A stretch of 64,000 nt of DNA from Limnoperna fortunei (GCA_944474755.1 OX104112.1:89975756-90039755), one strand, 5' to 3'. Positions 12,401 through 23,246 are shown, counted from the stretch's first letter. Program-made: numbers and translations. Notes: generated by a model from the letters alone, not told the origin.

Positions 12401-13933
12401 TATTTACATGCATACAAGGGAAGCCTTCAACGCACGCAAATGTTTCTAACCTTAGTTATGACAACATTATGAGATTCAAAATTAAGGACAATCCCAAGCT
12501 TTTGGGCAGGGAAAATGATGGCATAATAGTTAGACAGGTAGTCTTTTATTATTTCTTTTTAATAAATCTTGAAATTATGCCTTGCCAAAAAGATTTGGAG
12601 ACATAACTGAATAGTGGTATGGGCTGTCTGTTGGTCAGTCTGTACCTATTGATAGAAAGCCAAGGCAGCATCTTTTTAGAAGTTCAAGACAATTCTTTTC
12701 TGCTATATAATCTATTAATCAATTAATTAAGCCATAAAACACTGAGAACAAGCACTTGTTTAATATCAAATACATTTTTTTAAATTTCATGTATTTTCTT
12801 CAAAATTAGAAAAAAATCGCTCGCTCGCATCAGTTTAACCATAAAAAATTGGAACTAATCTTTTTAAAAAACTAAAAACATGTCGCTCGCCTTACAAACA
12901 ATTATTCGCTCCACAAAATCAGAATTTCAAAAAAAAATTAATAAAAAAAATTTCGCTCGCTCGCTCCTTATTTTCAAAGTTAAAGTCCGACGAACAAGAA
13001 ATTAATTCTGTGTGGCCAAAATAGAAGATTAATATTTTTAAAATTTTTTTTTTCTATTTTAGGTCGTTGTACCTGTACCGCTTCTCACAGGGTCTGATCT
13101 AAAACTTGTCTTTCCGATCATAATTGGAACTATTCCTTTAGGAAAGTCATTATATCACGGCGGAGCACCAAAAGGCGGTGTTCACGGTATGGTATATATG
13201 TATTAGTATTGTGTCGTCCATGTACTACTACAAACAAGTATTTTTCTATAAAATGTGTCTTTAATATTTGTATTTGAATGTTTTTATTAAATTTCCGCAG
13301 CTTTTTCCGTCATACAATGATAAGCATATATTTCAATAGGGCATTGATTTGATGCATAGACGCCATTAGATGGAAATCATGTTATAAAATGTAAAATACT
13401 CCCATTGTTGTTGGGCAATCGGTTACATTATCTCCATTGTTTATTTATCAGTAGTGGACGCATCAAAGGCAATTACTTATACCCAATGTAACAAAGGATG
13501 GTCAGCATTTAGAGAATCTTCTAACTCCAGAAACATCCCTTTAATGACGTATACACCCATGTGTGCATATGCAGTGACATATATATTTAAAGATGATGTT
13601 TCAAATTCACCAAAATCAACTGTAACGACCAAGCCATCTGTAGCTGTCAAATCTAATTATTCAAAGGGTTCTGCCTCGAACACTGTTAGCAGTATGTCTT
13701 CACAGTCAGTTCTGCAACCATCAGCACCTCCACAAGAGACAGCTGCCGTTCTTCAACCGAAACAGCCGCTACCTAAAACACAAATAAACAAAGCTGATCA
13801 AGATGTCAATATTCCCGATGTCTCCGATGGCTCTCACACAGATGAACAAGTTGAAAGCGATATATTCCCGCCATCTTATGAAGAGTCTGTTGGATTACAG
13901 GACAACATTGCAGTAAGTTTCCATTACAGATGA
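6472..13933 (+). CDS. Arrestin-domain-containing protein (ARRDC/alpha-arrestin type), 7 exons
   Basis: Seven exons join in phase: 6472-6730, 8477-8691, 9058-9187, 9567-9709, 10257-10361, 13063-13186 and 13452-13933 (485 residues). All introns are GT-AG. The start is the ATG of MPEKIKSIAIALDGQ; upstream bases stay open but offer no other ATG. Residues 1-165 match the arrestin N domain (VYRPGEDVRGYWEL; PGVYKFPFSYKLP) and about 170-325 the C domain (CPGEKIAISG; FPIIIGTIPLGKS). The tail (340-485) is Ser/Pro/Gln rich and ends with FPPSYEESV, whose PPSY (465-468) is a PPxY motif of the kind bound by NEDD4-family WW domains. Known alpha-arrestins are cytosolic adaptors recruiting ubiquitin ligases to membrane proteins; that role is inferred here. 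The end is uncertain: a consensus donor GCA|GTAAGT at 13913 could replace the stop at 13931-13933. Intron 5 contains a minisatellite and an exon of another gene. No AATAAA follows the stop; ATTAAA is at 14169-14174. Confidence 0.88.
6736..7440. mobile_element. Fold-back/MITE-like element of TATCGCGATA motifs
   Basis: The outer arms, about 6736-6895 and 7275-7440, are near-exact inverted copies starting 'tatgagtggccgttcatg'. An inner inverted pair runs about 6910-6960 against 7199-7260. The arms are built from alternating 'gtaacgcgata' and self-complementary 'tatcgcgata' words. The sequence GTAAT flanks it at 6731-6735 and 7441-7445, a candidate 5-bp target duplication. It has no coding capacity. 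It sits in arrestin intron 1, starting five bases after the splice donor. Confidence 0.8.
9886..9997. repeat. Inverted repeat, 39-bp perfect arms
   Basis: Bases 9886-9924 and 9959-9997 are exact reverse complements (including 'tatattctcgagttacatt') separated by 34 A/T-rich bases. It lies in arrestin intron 4 and is probably a small MITE or fold-back element. Confidence 0.85.
10495..11250 (+). repeat. 32-bp minisatellite, about 23 copies
   Basis: Tandem units resembling 'atcacagatcagttgactca' followed by 'cgggtcagttat' repeat with a 32-base period and scattered substitutions and small deletions. The array lies in arrestin intron 5. The open frame across part of it is an artefact of the repeat. 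Confidence 0.9.
12259..12265 (+). promoter_or_regulatory. TATA-like box before exon 1 of the DUF1330-like gene
   Basis: TATAAAA starts 36 bases before the ATG at 12295, at the end of a stretch (about 12040-12250) visibly richer in G and C than its surroundings. The spacing would give a very short 5' leader. It supports an independent internal promoter, but a TATA-like word is cheap in AT-rich DNA. Confidence 0.35.
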
Positions 13934-16900
13934 AGCAGGCTGTAAGTGTCTTTTTTAGCATTATTGACATCGGTATTTGTAGCGGCACAATTTGTCATTG
14001 AAAGTCACTTTAATACAACAAAAGCAGTCGCTAATCTACTTAATAATATTTAAGGAATATTTCAAAATTCTGAACAGATTATAGATCATTATAGAGCATA
14101 ACCTATTTAGAAATGTGAAATATTCTTTATAATTTAGTTTTCACTCTAAATCTTGACGTCATAGGACTATTAAAATTTTAACGGCTAAATAACTTGTTAT
14201 ATGACAAACGCAAGTTATATAGTATAATATGGGTTGCTCCATATGAATTAGCCAATCAGATTTCAGCTTACAAAGCATATTAAATTATTTGTATATATTG
14301 TTTGGAATTTTGAAGGACGATGATGCAGGTGAAGAAGAACTAGACATATGGTACATGATTATCCGTTTGACAAAGCCATCTATGCAGGAATTAATTGAGT
14401 TTATGCAGAAAAATAGAAAATTTCTTGAGGCAAAAGAGGTTCAATGTTTGTTCAGAACTACTAAGGTAAGTTTTATTTGAAACTGATTTAAAGAAATAAT
14501 TATTTCTGACTGAAAATGCAAACCCCAATCAGAAACGAATGTTGATTCCTAAGTCTGGTAATCAAAATGCATTACAACTCACGTGTCAACGAAACAATAT
14601 ATTAAGAACTGTATAGACGCCATGATATTATTGAAAAATTGCTGAAAGTGGCGTAAACAATTTTAAGCAAACAAACATTGTGTAAATAAGGTTTATCAGA
14701 AAAATGAAGATATATATCATTATAACCACAATAGTAACAACAGACGAAAGATCTGGTTGTTTGAACTGTATTCTTTTACATCAGAATTTATGGTGCTGAC
14801 TTTAGAGTACTTAATTGTAAAAACTGAAAAAAAATTGTGATTGTGTCAGACGTTTTCTCCAATAATCATTGCCATTAAATTAGTGTTTTTATTTTATTAG
14901 GCACTTTCACCAAAGGGTAGTTGGCCCAAGGAAAGGGATGTAATAATGTTAAGCTTTCCATCAAAGAAACAGGCGTTTGATTGGTTGTCGACTCGAGAAA
15001 TAAAACAATCAAAATGGCTGCCAGGTTCAGATATTATGGTCACCAAGATAAAAGAACAATATCAGACAGGTTCGTTCTTTGTTTATAAAAATAACAGGCT
15101 TTTTAACTTAATAGCCAAAAACAATACAATAGCAAAACATTAATAATAATTGTTTTTCAGAACTAAGTTGTCTTTTTTATGTTTTAGATAAAGCACTCAT
15201 CACCATTACTGAATATTCAAAGATAGAAGAAGAAGAGGATGCACTAACTCGATATAGGAATTTAATTAACAACATACTTAAGCCGATCAGGTGATAAGAA
15301 TTGGCCTCTAGCATCTTTCCAAGTCAGGTGTTCTGATCGGAACTCAGTCTTGGGAGGACGACCTTTAGATTGCAATATTAAAACTTGGGTTTTTAAGTGA
15401 AACAAGTAGAGGCCAAGAGTTTGGCAAAAAAAGATGTTTTGTGGCTCTTAGAGGGACATCAAATGGACTAAAATTTGACCTTTTGATATAAAATTTTATA
15501 AACATTTTCCAAATGACAGGAAGTCGGACTCTCTAGAATCGACTTTTGTACAGGGGACCACTATAGTCATACACAACAACCCAATAAAAGTTTATTCTGC
15601 CAAGCATGTTTTTATGTGCCACATTATAATTTTTGCTTTCATCCAGCTGGTTGGTTAGCACGTTCAACGGTTATATCTTCACGACTACCGCCAGTCTTCA
15701 ATTTACTGCATGGTATATATGTGAAAATAATCTATGTTTAAAACCGCTTTTCATGAGTCTCTTTTGTCTACATTTTAACGGGTTTCAATCTATTTTTGCT
15801 ATAGACTGGTACATGGTGGTCAACTTTTAATTAACGGCAACGAGTTTGAAGTTGTACAGGGAACATGGAAAACTCGTTTTGATTCCAATTTTAGTATAGT
15901 TGCCTGGTCCAACTTACAGAGTTTACAGAAGTACAGAAGTAGCATCGCAGGTAAAAGAAGTTATTGGAAAAAAGTTTTTGTATATTCGCAATAATTTGTC
16001 ACTCATCAGGGATAACATAGTCTATACGTAGTTTTTTAAATCTTATTTAATTTTATTTGCCGAAACAAAGAGTATCTTTAATATCTGTTTTGCTATATAA
16101 AGCTGAAAAAATCAAGATGAAATTTCTTAGTCTGTAATCTGTGCATCTTGTCTTTAAATATAAGTTGCATTTAAATCAAAAACTTATGTGTGCTTGTTAT
16201 ATTATTTACCTTTGCTGCAAAAAACTCACCGTTGAACTGAAGTTGGCTCCATATATTATAATACAGCCTGCACATTTTAAATAAACAGCCCGCTGTCATT
16301 TGATGAGGTTGAACTGAAAGAGTGTAATTTTAACAACAACTACTCTAAACTGTTTTAGGAATCAATCCAATACACGAGCAAATGTGTTATGTGTTGTCAT
16401 GATTTATGGACAATTGACACATTTTCTCTTCATAGTACACTGAAAGGTTTTTGTCACGTATTATTAACTGTGTTCAGAAATGAAAGTTTATGGTCTGAAC
16501 GTTTTTTGTAATACTTGTCCTTTTTTCAAGTTTTTTTTCAATGAAAAAAGTATTAGTACATCCGCTAAGCCTTATTCAGTTGGACAGGTTGTGGGTTCCA
16601 ACGACATGTCTTATGCACAGTCAAATATTTCTTTCATTTTGCGGTATTATATATATGTAATCGGTAACATCATCATATCGATCATACAGGCATTATTGGG
16701 TAAATAAATGTCTGAAGTTAGACATGTCAAATATAAATTTAAAATGACTTATTTTTGATAATTGACAAAAAAGAAGTTGGTTCTGCGTGCTTTTTTCATG
16801 TCCCCCGTTTTTTTTAATTTTCCTATGGTGTGCTATATATATTATTACTAATCCTAATTTAACTATGGAAATGAAATGGTACTGACAGTGTATGTATACA

Positions 16901-17090
16901 GTTTCTCTGATTCACTGCATTATATATAGAAATATAATAATATTAGTATTTCTTATTTTTATCAGAATTGAACCAGACCATGAACGAACTAAAGGAGAAA
17001 TGTTTGATTATTCATAGTTACTGTTCATTTGACATCGAGGAGTTAACGTTGAACCAAACCGAGGAAAACGAGACTATGTCTAGTTCATAA
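12295..17090 (+). CDS. Protein with two DUF1330-like dimeric alpha/beta-barrel repeats, 6 exons
   Basis: Exons 12295-12537, 14316-14465, 14901-15069, 15188-15290, 15805-15950 and 16966-17090 join with matching phases (0,0,1,2,1) into 311 residues ending in TAA. All junctions are GT-AG. An N-terminal segment of 81 residues is not recognised. Two repeats follow, each with the pattern I associate with DUF1330/ABM-fold proteins: the first includes DIWYMIIRL and DVIMLSFPSKKQAFDWL; the second KALITITEY, HGGQLLINGNEFEVVQGTWK and SIVAWSNLQSLQKY. No biochemical role can be assigned; ABM-fold proteins include small oxygenases and stress proteins. Exon 2 has no usable ATG, so an upstream exon is needed: either 12295-12537 (chosen) or arrestin exon 7, which also ends phase 0 at its alternative donor. 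With the chosen exon the gene interleaves with the arrestin gene. Exons 2-6 are well supported, exon 1 less so. Confidence 0.75.
14169..14174 (+). terminator. Variant poly(A) signal ATTAAA
   Basis: ATTAAA lies 236 bases after the arrestin stop and upstream of the next coding exon. It is the only plausible signal ending a separate arrestin transcript before 14316 apart from another ATTAAA near 14278. Weak on its own in AT-rich sequence. Confidence 0.25.
14609..14677 (+). mobile_element. SINE family A tail fragment
   Basis: Only the 3' part survives: 'gacgccatgatattattg', 'aaaattgctgaaagtggcg' and a CAAA-type end. It lies in an intron of the DUF1330-like gene. Confidence 0.7.
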
Positions 17091-17124
17091 ACCAAAATTT
17101 GTGTTCAACTGTATCAATTTCGAT

Positions 17125-17130
17125 AATAAA
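17125..17130 (+). terminator. Poly(A) signal AATAAA
   Basis: AATAAA occurs 35 bases after the TAA of the DUF1330-like gene, a normal distance for a short 3' UTR. Confidence 0.6.
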
Positions 17131-17807
17131 AACGGTTCATTTATTGTTTCACTTGTGTATTATATAGCGGATGAGTAGCGAATTCACTAAGCCCGAATCA
17201 TGCACCTAGCTCATGAAATAATGGAGTTTTTAGGATTTTTATAACGTTCCATATGCTTTCGTGTTGATTAGCACGTATTACAAGGGTGTTAAAATTGCAA
17301 GAATTAAACAAGTTTCTTTTTAACTGTAATAAAATGAGGGTTGTGTGGTGTTTAGCTTTATCGTATCGTTCACGTATCTTTTTTAGCTATAATGAAATGG
17401 GATGCATATTTCAAAATCCGAACATCGCGAATCTAGCGCATGCAATTACTAAATAACAGCTGATTTTAATTGTCTTGTTTCGCCATTAGAACATTTATTC
17501 TGAGACTGGAAATAAAAAAAGCATGAGTTATAGTGTTTAAATGGGTGTATGAGTGGGGTCACTTTTGCAGTTGTTTACTCCACATAAGTTTATATAGAAC
17601 GCACAAAGGGTAAAGGAACTTATTAATTAATTTATAGTACATGTATTATGACCGGATAAGTTAAATGTTTAGTTTTACAACGGTGGCCTTTATTCAGAAT
17701 GTGTGTCTTTAAATAACGGATCTTTTTATCATGTGGCCTACAGATTAGTTTCTGTGTGCATTACACACTATAAACACAATAAGAGTCATGGTATTTTCTC
17801 CAATTTT

Positions 17808-19105
17808 TAGATCACCTGACCCAAAGGGTCAGTGCTAGCTTTTCTCATCACTTGGCGTCCTTCGTCGTCGTCGTCGTAGTAGTAGTCGTCGTCCGTAAAC
17901 TTTTCACGTTTCAATCTTCTTCTCCAAAACCACTTCGCCAATTATAACAAAACTTGGCAGAGATGTTTATTCGGTGGTGCTGATCAAATATTAAACATAT
18001 CTGCCAGGGCCAGTAATGCATTCTGATTGGATGAATTTAAAAAATCTTCTCATAAACCGCTTGACAGATTGATTTCAAATATAGCAGAAATGTACTTAAG
18101 ATGGTCCTCTACAAAGTTGAGTTGTTGTGCCGATCCATAATCCAAGATTTCCGCCATCTCAGGACTTGGTTAACATAGGACCCTAAGGGAAAAATATACA
18201 AACAACTTCTTCTCGAAAACTGTTGCACACAATGAAGCCAAATAATGAAGAAATGAATGTTGAATAGTTTTCTTATTATTGTGAGTTTTTCGAGCTAATT
18301 GCAAATTCAACATGGCTTCCAGGGCCACTAATGCGTTCTGATCGGCTGAAATTTCTAAAATCTTCTTCTTACAAACCGCATGGCAGATTGATTCGAAATA
18401 TTGCAGAAATGTACTTTAGATGGTCCTCTACAAAATTTGTAAGTTTTTTGTGCCGATCCAAAATCCAAGATGTCGGCCATCGCAGGACTTAGTTAACATA
18501 CGACACTATAGGAAAAATATACAAACAACTTTTCTCGAAAACTGTACCACACAATCGGAAGCCAAGTTATAAAGAAATGAATGCTGAATACTAGTAGTCA
18601 TCCAAAAATCACAGATGGCTGCCACTGTGGAACACAGCTTAACATAGGAGCCTAAGGGAAAAACACACAAATAGCTTCTTCTATGAAACTGTTCCACACA
18701 ATTATGGGAAATTATGCAGAAATGAAGCTTGAATAATTATCTTATTATTTTGAGTTTAGCAAAGTGGAAATTTAACATGGCTGCCAGAGATGCAAATGCG
18801 TTCTGATTGGCTAAAATTTCAAAATTGGTTTCATCACAAACGCATGATAGAAGAAATTGTGATATTGTAAACATGTACCTCAAATGATCCTCTACTAATT
18901 ATGAGTTTTGCTGCCACCATGGAACATCACGTAACATAGTAATCTATGAGAAAAACATAAAACTACTTCTTCTCAGAAACTGTCCTACAAATTGCTGTTG
19001 ATTGGAAATTCAACATTGGAACTTTAGCATTTTAAAAGTTGCAGGAAATGTCTTGTCTTAAAAAGTTTTTTGTAAGTCAGGTGAGCGATACAGGCTCTTA
19101 AGAGC
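17808..19105. mobile_element. Long dispersed repeat with about 318-bp internal repeats
   Basis: It opens with 'agatcacctgacccaaaggg', a GTC/GTA triplet run (17865-17900) and 'aaaacttggcagagatg', and closes with 'aagtcaggtgagcgatacag'. Inside, a unit beginning 'ttctgattggatgaattt' (18017) recurs diverged at about 18333 and 18800, each with 'gcagaaatgtac' and 'gatggtcctctac' words. This arrangement resembles a family I recall as common in bivalve intergenic DNA. It has no coding capacity. Confidence 0.6.
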
Positions 19106-19525
19106 ACTTTTTCCGTTAGATGAAAAATTGTGGTAACTTCTACGCATAAATTTAGTTAAGTATTCTAATATGACGTGCTTTAAACGTTTAGAGACCACAA
19201 TCTTGGTGAAAAAATTATTTACGTATTAACAACATGCTACGAGTAGGGTGTGTCATGAATTTTTAGGACTAGCATATTTAAGGACATAAGTGTCAGAAAT
19301 GTTTAATTTGCCGATGCATATTGCGTTGAAAACCTTTGCGATCACATTGGATTGCCCTAATATTCCTGTGATTTTAGTAGGGTAATATTATAGCGTATGA
19401 CGTATTTGTATCATAATTTGTGACTTCTAAGGATGCCCTTTTGTTTCTGCCAAAGAGTTGGCAATACAGTTTACTAAGATATTGTCTGCAGTGAAAGAAG
19501 GACAACAGAAATACCGTTAACTGTT

Positions 19526-19877
19526 CAATCTAATTAAAATTAAATCTTTCACAAACTCCCCTTTTTGTTATTGTCGCTGTAAAGATCTAACAACATCCCA
19601 TTACAGGTCATCTTAGGATGAACTTGAGTATTAAATAAAACAACATTTAATGTTTTGTAATCTTCATTATTAGTAATCTCTATGGTATTATTGCACCTTG
19701 TTCATCAGTAAACCTGAAGTTAAGATAATTTTTTGGGGGAAACCCAAATTTTGTATTGGATAATATTTATATATCAAAGTTCTATCTGAGATGACATGTA
19801 ATGTGATTTCGTTAGATCTTCACAGCGACAATAACAAAAAGGAAGAACTTGTAAAAGATTCAATTTTAATTTGATTG
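19526..19877. mobile_element. MITE with about 66-bp terminal inverted repeats
   Basis: The left end 'caatctaattaaaattaaat' and right end '...attttaatttgattg' are inverted copies extending through 'tttttgttattgtcgctgt' to 'gatctaac' (19526-19591 and about 19812-19877). The approximately 220-bp centre is AT-rich without a frame. Related copies are at 23914-24001 and 46536-46640. Confidence 0.75.
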
Positions 19878-20168
19878 GTAAAATGTTTATTGGTGAAATA
19901 ATATGTATCAAATGTGGATTCTTAAACAATTCTAAAGAACTTTTGGACAATTTAAAATCAAGATCGATATCTAAAATTTCATGTACTAGAACCTTTAAAT
20001 TTTCAACTCGGCCGAATTTTACTGCCGTTATAATTTGAAGTTAGTTTTGTGATTTGTCAAAAAAGCGAGGGTAGATTATTCGTTCTATATACTAACCTAA
20101 GATAAACAAACGTCGCGTCTTAATTAAAGAAATCCCGAATATGTAGTTTTTGGTGATAACAATATTTT

Positions 20169-20985
20169 TATGTCTCCCAAACGAAGTTTTGGGAGACATA
20201 TTGTTTTTGTCCGGTTTCTTATTATTATTATTCTTCTTCTTTCGCCCAGTGCGTCCCCGGGTGGCGGATAGGGGAGACCCTCTCGTTGGGGGTTGTCAGG
20301 TCATAATACGGAAAGCCTGACCGCGGACCGTAGTGGGTAACGTGTTTGGAGAGTGCCACGCTCCTTGCACGATAAAGACCCATTTTGTAGATTTCGAAAA
20401 AGAGTAGGCTCATTGCAGCCGCTACAAAAAGGCTAAATTTTCCGCCCCTACCCAAAACTCCATACTTTTCCAGTGGCAGTCAAAATTGTATTCACTGTGA
20501 CCCATCCCACCCACATTTTCCGTTGATTTATTGTATGTTAACTTGTTCTCGTCCTGAATATAGCTGAAATACTGCTCGCTGGACGTAAAGCAGACATCCA
20601 ATCAATCAATCAATCTTCTTTCTTTCTTTTTTTCTTTCCGTTCAATCTTGTCCGCACATTTTCTCGGAGATGCAATGTTCAATCAAGATGAAACTTTGGG
20701 AACATGTTAAGGGTGACCTGAAGTTGTGCAATCCACTTTTGAAATTTTCAAAATGGCCGCCGTTTAAAAAAAATGACGGTCGTTGTTAGATCTCATTAAT
20801 TGCCAGAGCAATTTCAATGAAAATTGGTATACTGATACAGCTAACTGTCCTGAGCATTTTTGCCAACAAAACATTGACGCGGCCGACATTTCAAAATGGC
20901 CGCTATCCGAACACCACCCCCTTAAATATGCAAAAATTTAAATGTCATCCGATTTAGTGGCAATGGGGGTTCGTTTGGGAGACAT
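20169..20985. mobile_element. Element bounded by 'atgtctcccaaacgaa' inverted ends
   Basis: The left end 'atgtctcccaaacgaa' is matched by the right end 'ttcgtttgggagacat', and the left end itself forms a small hairpin with 'ttttgggagacat'. The body carries 'aaaatggccgcc' and 'caatgaaaattggtatactg' phrases. A second SINE family is inserted near its left end. Non-coding, diverged. Confidence 0.65.
20244..20613 (+). mobile_element. SINE family B, ending in (ATCA)n
   Basis: About 370 bp inserted in the element above. It ends 'gaatatagctgaaatactgc', 'tggacgtaaagcag' and (ATCA)n. 'tcttctttc' at 20235-20243 and 20614-20622 is a plausible target duplication. A diverged relative is at 38300-38640, and a 3' fragment on the other strand at 26128-26230. 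Confidence 0.65.
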
Positions 20986-21158
20986 TCTGTGTTGGCATCC
21001 CAACACAATCAGCACTAGTCTATTTTCTTTTTATATTTCAATTAATGAATAAAAAGTAAAATTACGCTACAAAGAGTAACTGATTTCTAGTATGACAGAT
21101 TGTCTGATCAACAACATATTTGTAGCTTTTGGAGTATGTGTTTTTCAGCAGGTAATCT

Positions 21159-21345
21159 GAATTCCTTTGGGTACAAACTGTGCCCCACTCTTTCCTTATT
21201 TGTTTCTGTATGTGAAACTTCATATTATTAAAGACAAGAAGATAATAGCAGAAGCTAGGTATTATAATTTTATGTTTAGATTTATTGGTGATGCCCTTTC
21301 AGTTAACAACGATACCATTTCTTTGTTGATAAATATTTGTGTGAA
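21159..21345 (+). pseudogene. Decayed reverse transcriptase fragment (GTNCAPL type)
   Basis: The frame reads LGTNCAPLFPYLFLYVKL, then KDKKIIAEARYYNFMFRFIG, then DALSVNN. I recognise the pattern GTNCAPL...LFLY...RYYNFxFRYIDDxLSxNN seen in reverse transcriptases of certain invertebrate retroelements (Penelope-like or similar). The catalytic YIDD block is altered to FIGD, and sequence around it is shortened, so the copy is dead. There is no ATG, and no flanking endonuclease frame was seen. Confidence 0.65.
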
Positions 21346-21439
21346 AATAAAACTGCAGATAGTATCCCAATTTTTGAATTCAGTACATAGTGAATGTGAT
21401 GAGATGATAGTTGGATACACCTATTCCTGACCATTTTCA

Positions 21440-21685
21440 TCAACACTGCTCCAATTCACACACTACAGTTATGGACGCTGAAGGTTTGGCATGTCATAAA
21501 ATCTGGTTTAATCCTCCATTTCTTTTGAAATGCCTGTACCCAGTCAAGACCACTGCTGTATTTACTTGGTTTTTTTGGTTTTCAAGTTTGCCGTTTTTTT
21601 TTATTTGTGAATTGTCATTTTTGACAGTTTCCTTGGTGTTCGGTATTTTTTTATTACCGTTATCATATGCAGCAATGTTTATCTG
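21440..21685 (+). repeat. Dispersed repeat ('ggtttggcatgtcataaaa' family), possible retroelement tail
   Basis: Contains 'ggtttggcatgtcataaaa', 'gaaatgcctgtacccagtca' and 'gacagtttccttggtgttc'. The same words in the same order occur on the minus strand at 26395-26645. It directly follows the reverse transcriptase fragment and may be the 3' part of the same element. The 91-codon open frame here is not considered a gene. Confidence 0.6.
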
Positions 21686-22093
21686 AATTGAAGATATCTT
21701 TTTTATAAGCCATCAAGTACAGATGAAAATAACCTTAATATTAAAATTGTGCTGAAAATGAAACATTTTTATGTTTTCGCATCTACCGATGTAAAAATAA
21801 TAAATCAGTGTTACGTTAAATATGACAAAAATGTTTTGACGAATGAAATTTTAAGTAATAAATAAATTTTGCGAGAATACTGACTATTGATTGGCTGGAA
21901 AATATTTTCTATCAGAGGATGGAAAACAAATTTGATCATCGTGGAGACACGCGCCATTTGACGTGATATATATTTCTCCACGGGAAACTTAACAGTTTTT
22001 GTATTGATCTGTTTTTAAAAAATATCCAGTAACAAAAACAAAATTGTTGAGTTTATTTTATTGTTTGAATTTATTTATAAGTATTAATTACAA

Positions 22094-22202
22094 AAAATAT
22101 TTTCTCCATCGAGGATAACAAAATTTCCGTTGTGCACATACGCGGATTATACAATGTGCAAAACGGAAATATTGTTATCCCTCCATGGAGAAAATATTTT
22201 TT
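22094..22202. repeat. Inverted repeat, about 45-bp arms
   Basis: 'aaaaaatattttctccatcg' with 'ggataacaaaatttccgttg' is mirrored by 'aacggaaatattgttatccc' with 'tccatggagaaaatattttt'. A few mismatches and a short spacer remain. Fold-back element, non-coding. Confidence 0.75.
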
Positions 22203-22420
22203 TGTTTTTAATCCTTGAGTAAAAAGTGAGAACTGCAAACGTTATACAGTATCTCCTTTTTTCTCTGATTACAATTAATATTTCAGGATCCGGCACATAT
22301 AAATTTGTATTTTTTTCTATATAAATTTACGTTTTAAACGAGTAATAAAGACCTTGACTAGTAAACGTATATTACGCCAAATACACAACATGTAATGTAG
22401 TAAGCACCGCAAAGTACCAC

Positions 22421-22680
22421 ATATCAAAACATCACATGTAAACTTGAATAATGAGAATCATACCGGTATATAAAATCCTGAATACCACATATAAAACGTT
22501 TGAAGCACCACAAAGAGAGTGGAAAGATATAAAGTCGAACGCACCACATTTAAAGATGAAAGCATCTCATATAAAGACGAAAGCACTACATATAAAGTCG
22601 AAAGCTACTCATTTAAAAAAAAATGCGCCACTTATAAAGGCAAATACATTACATGTTAAGTTAAAATCAACGCAGTAAAG
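22421..22680 (+). repeat. 21-bp repeats forming an ATG-started heptad ORF
   Basis: Units like 'ccacatataaagtcgaaagc' recur every 21 bases from about 22421. An ORF from ATG 22451 to TAA 22678 (75 codons) reads them as HxKxKA-type heptads (ASHIKTKALHIKSKATHLKK). No splice sites, homology or promoter are visible, so a diverged minisatellite is the simplest reading. Confidence 0.5.
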
Positions 22681-23246
22681 GCGTTCCATAGAGCAGAACT
22701 GACCTACGTTTTCTTGTTACGAAGACTATACGATAATTAACACCTACAGGTTGGGTTCAGTGAAAGAAAGATGACCTTTAAAATAGTAATGACCAGAAAA
22801 TAATGATTAAGAAAGAGAGAATAAAACAGTCTAGAATATACATCACTTGTATCGTTATTTTGTTCAGTTTCTTATAATGCAAACTGAGAAAATCTCAACT
22901 CACTGTACTAGCGTGATACTATACACTTTTAGCATTGATCTACATTATTTGCACAGAAAATTTAGCATGTTTCAATATAAGCTTGAACATGTGAACACGC
23001 ACAATCGTATTTTAAAAGGTTTTTACGTTGTGTTATATGAAAATATTGTATTTTATATAGAACGAACTTTATAACAGACTTCTTCCTAGTATATAATAAA
23101 CCTTAATGTGTATATGATTTTACATCGAGAATATTTTTACAATAATCCAGGCGGACATTTTATATAGCAGGAGATTAATGGTCGCCACATACCTCAAAAC
23201 TAAACTAAGTATACTATATATATCAACAATATCGAGAGATTTATAG

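Noticed and set aside
16480..16707. Possible extra exon of the DUF1330-like gene
   Set aside because: Exons 15805-15950 and 16966-17090 already join in phase 1, and this frame has no matching splice sites or domain text.
20228..20455. 75-codon minus frame
   Set aside because: Lies entirely within the SINE family B copy.
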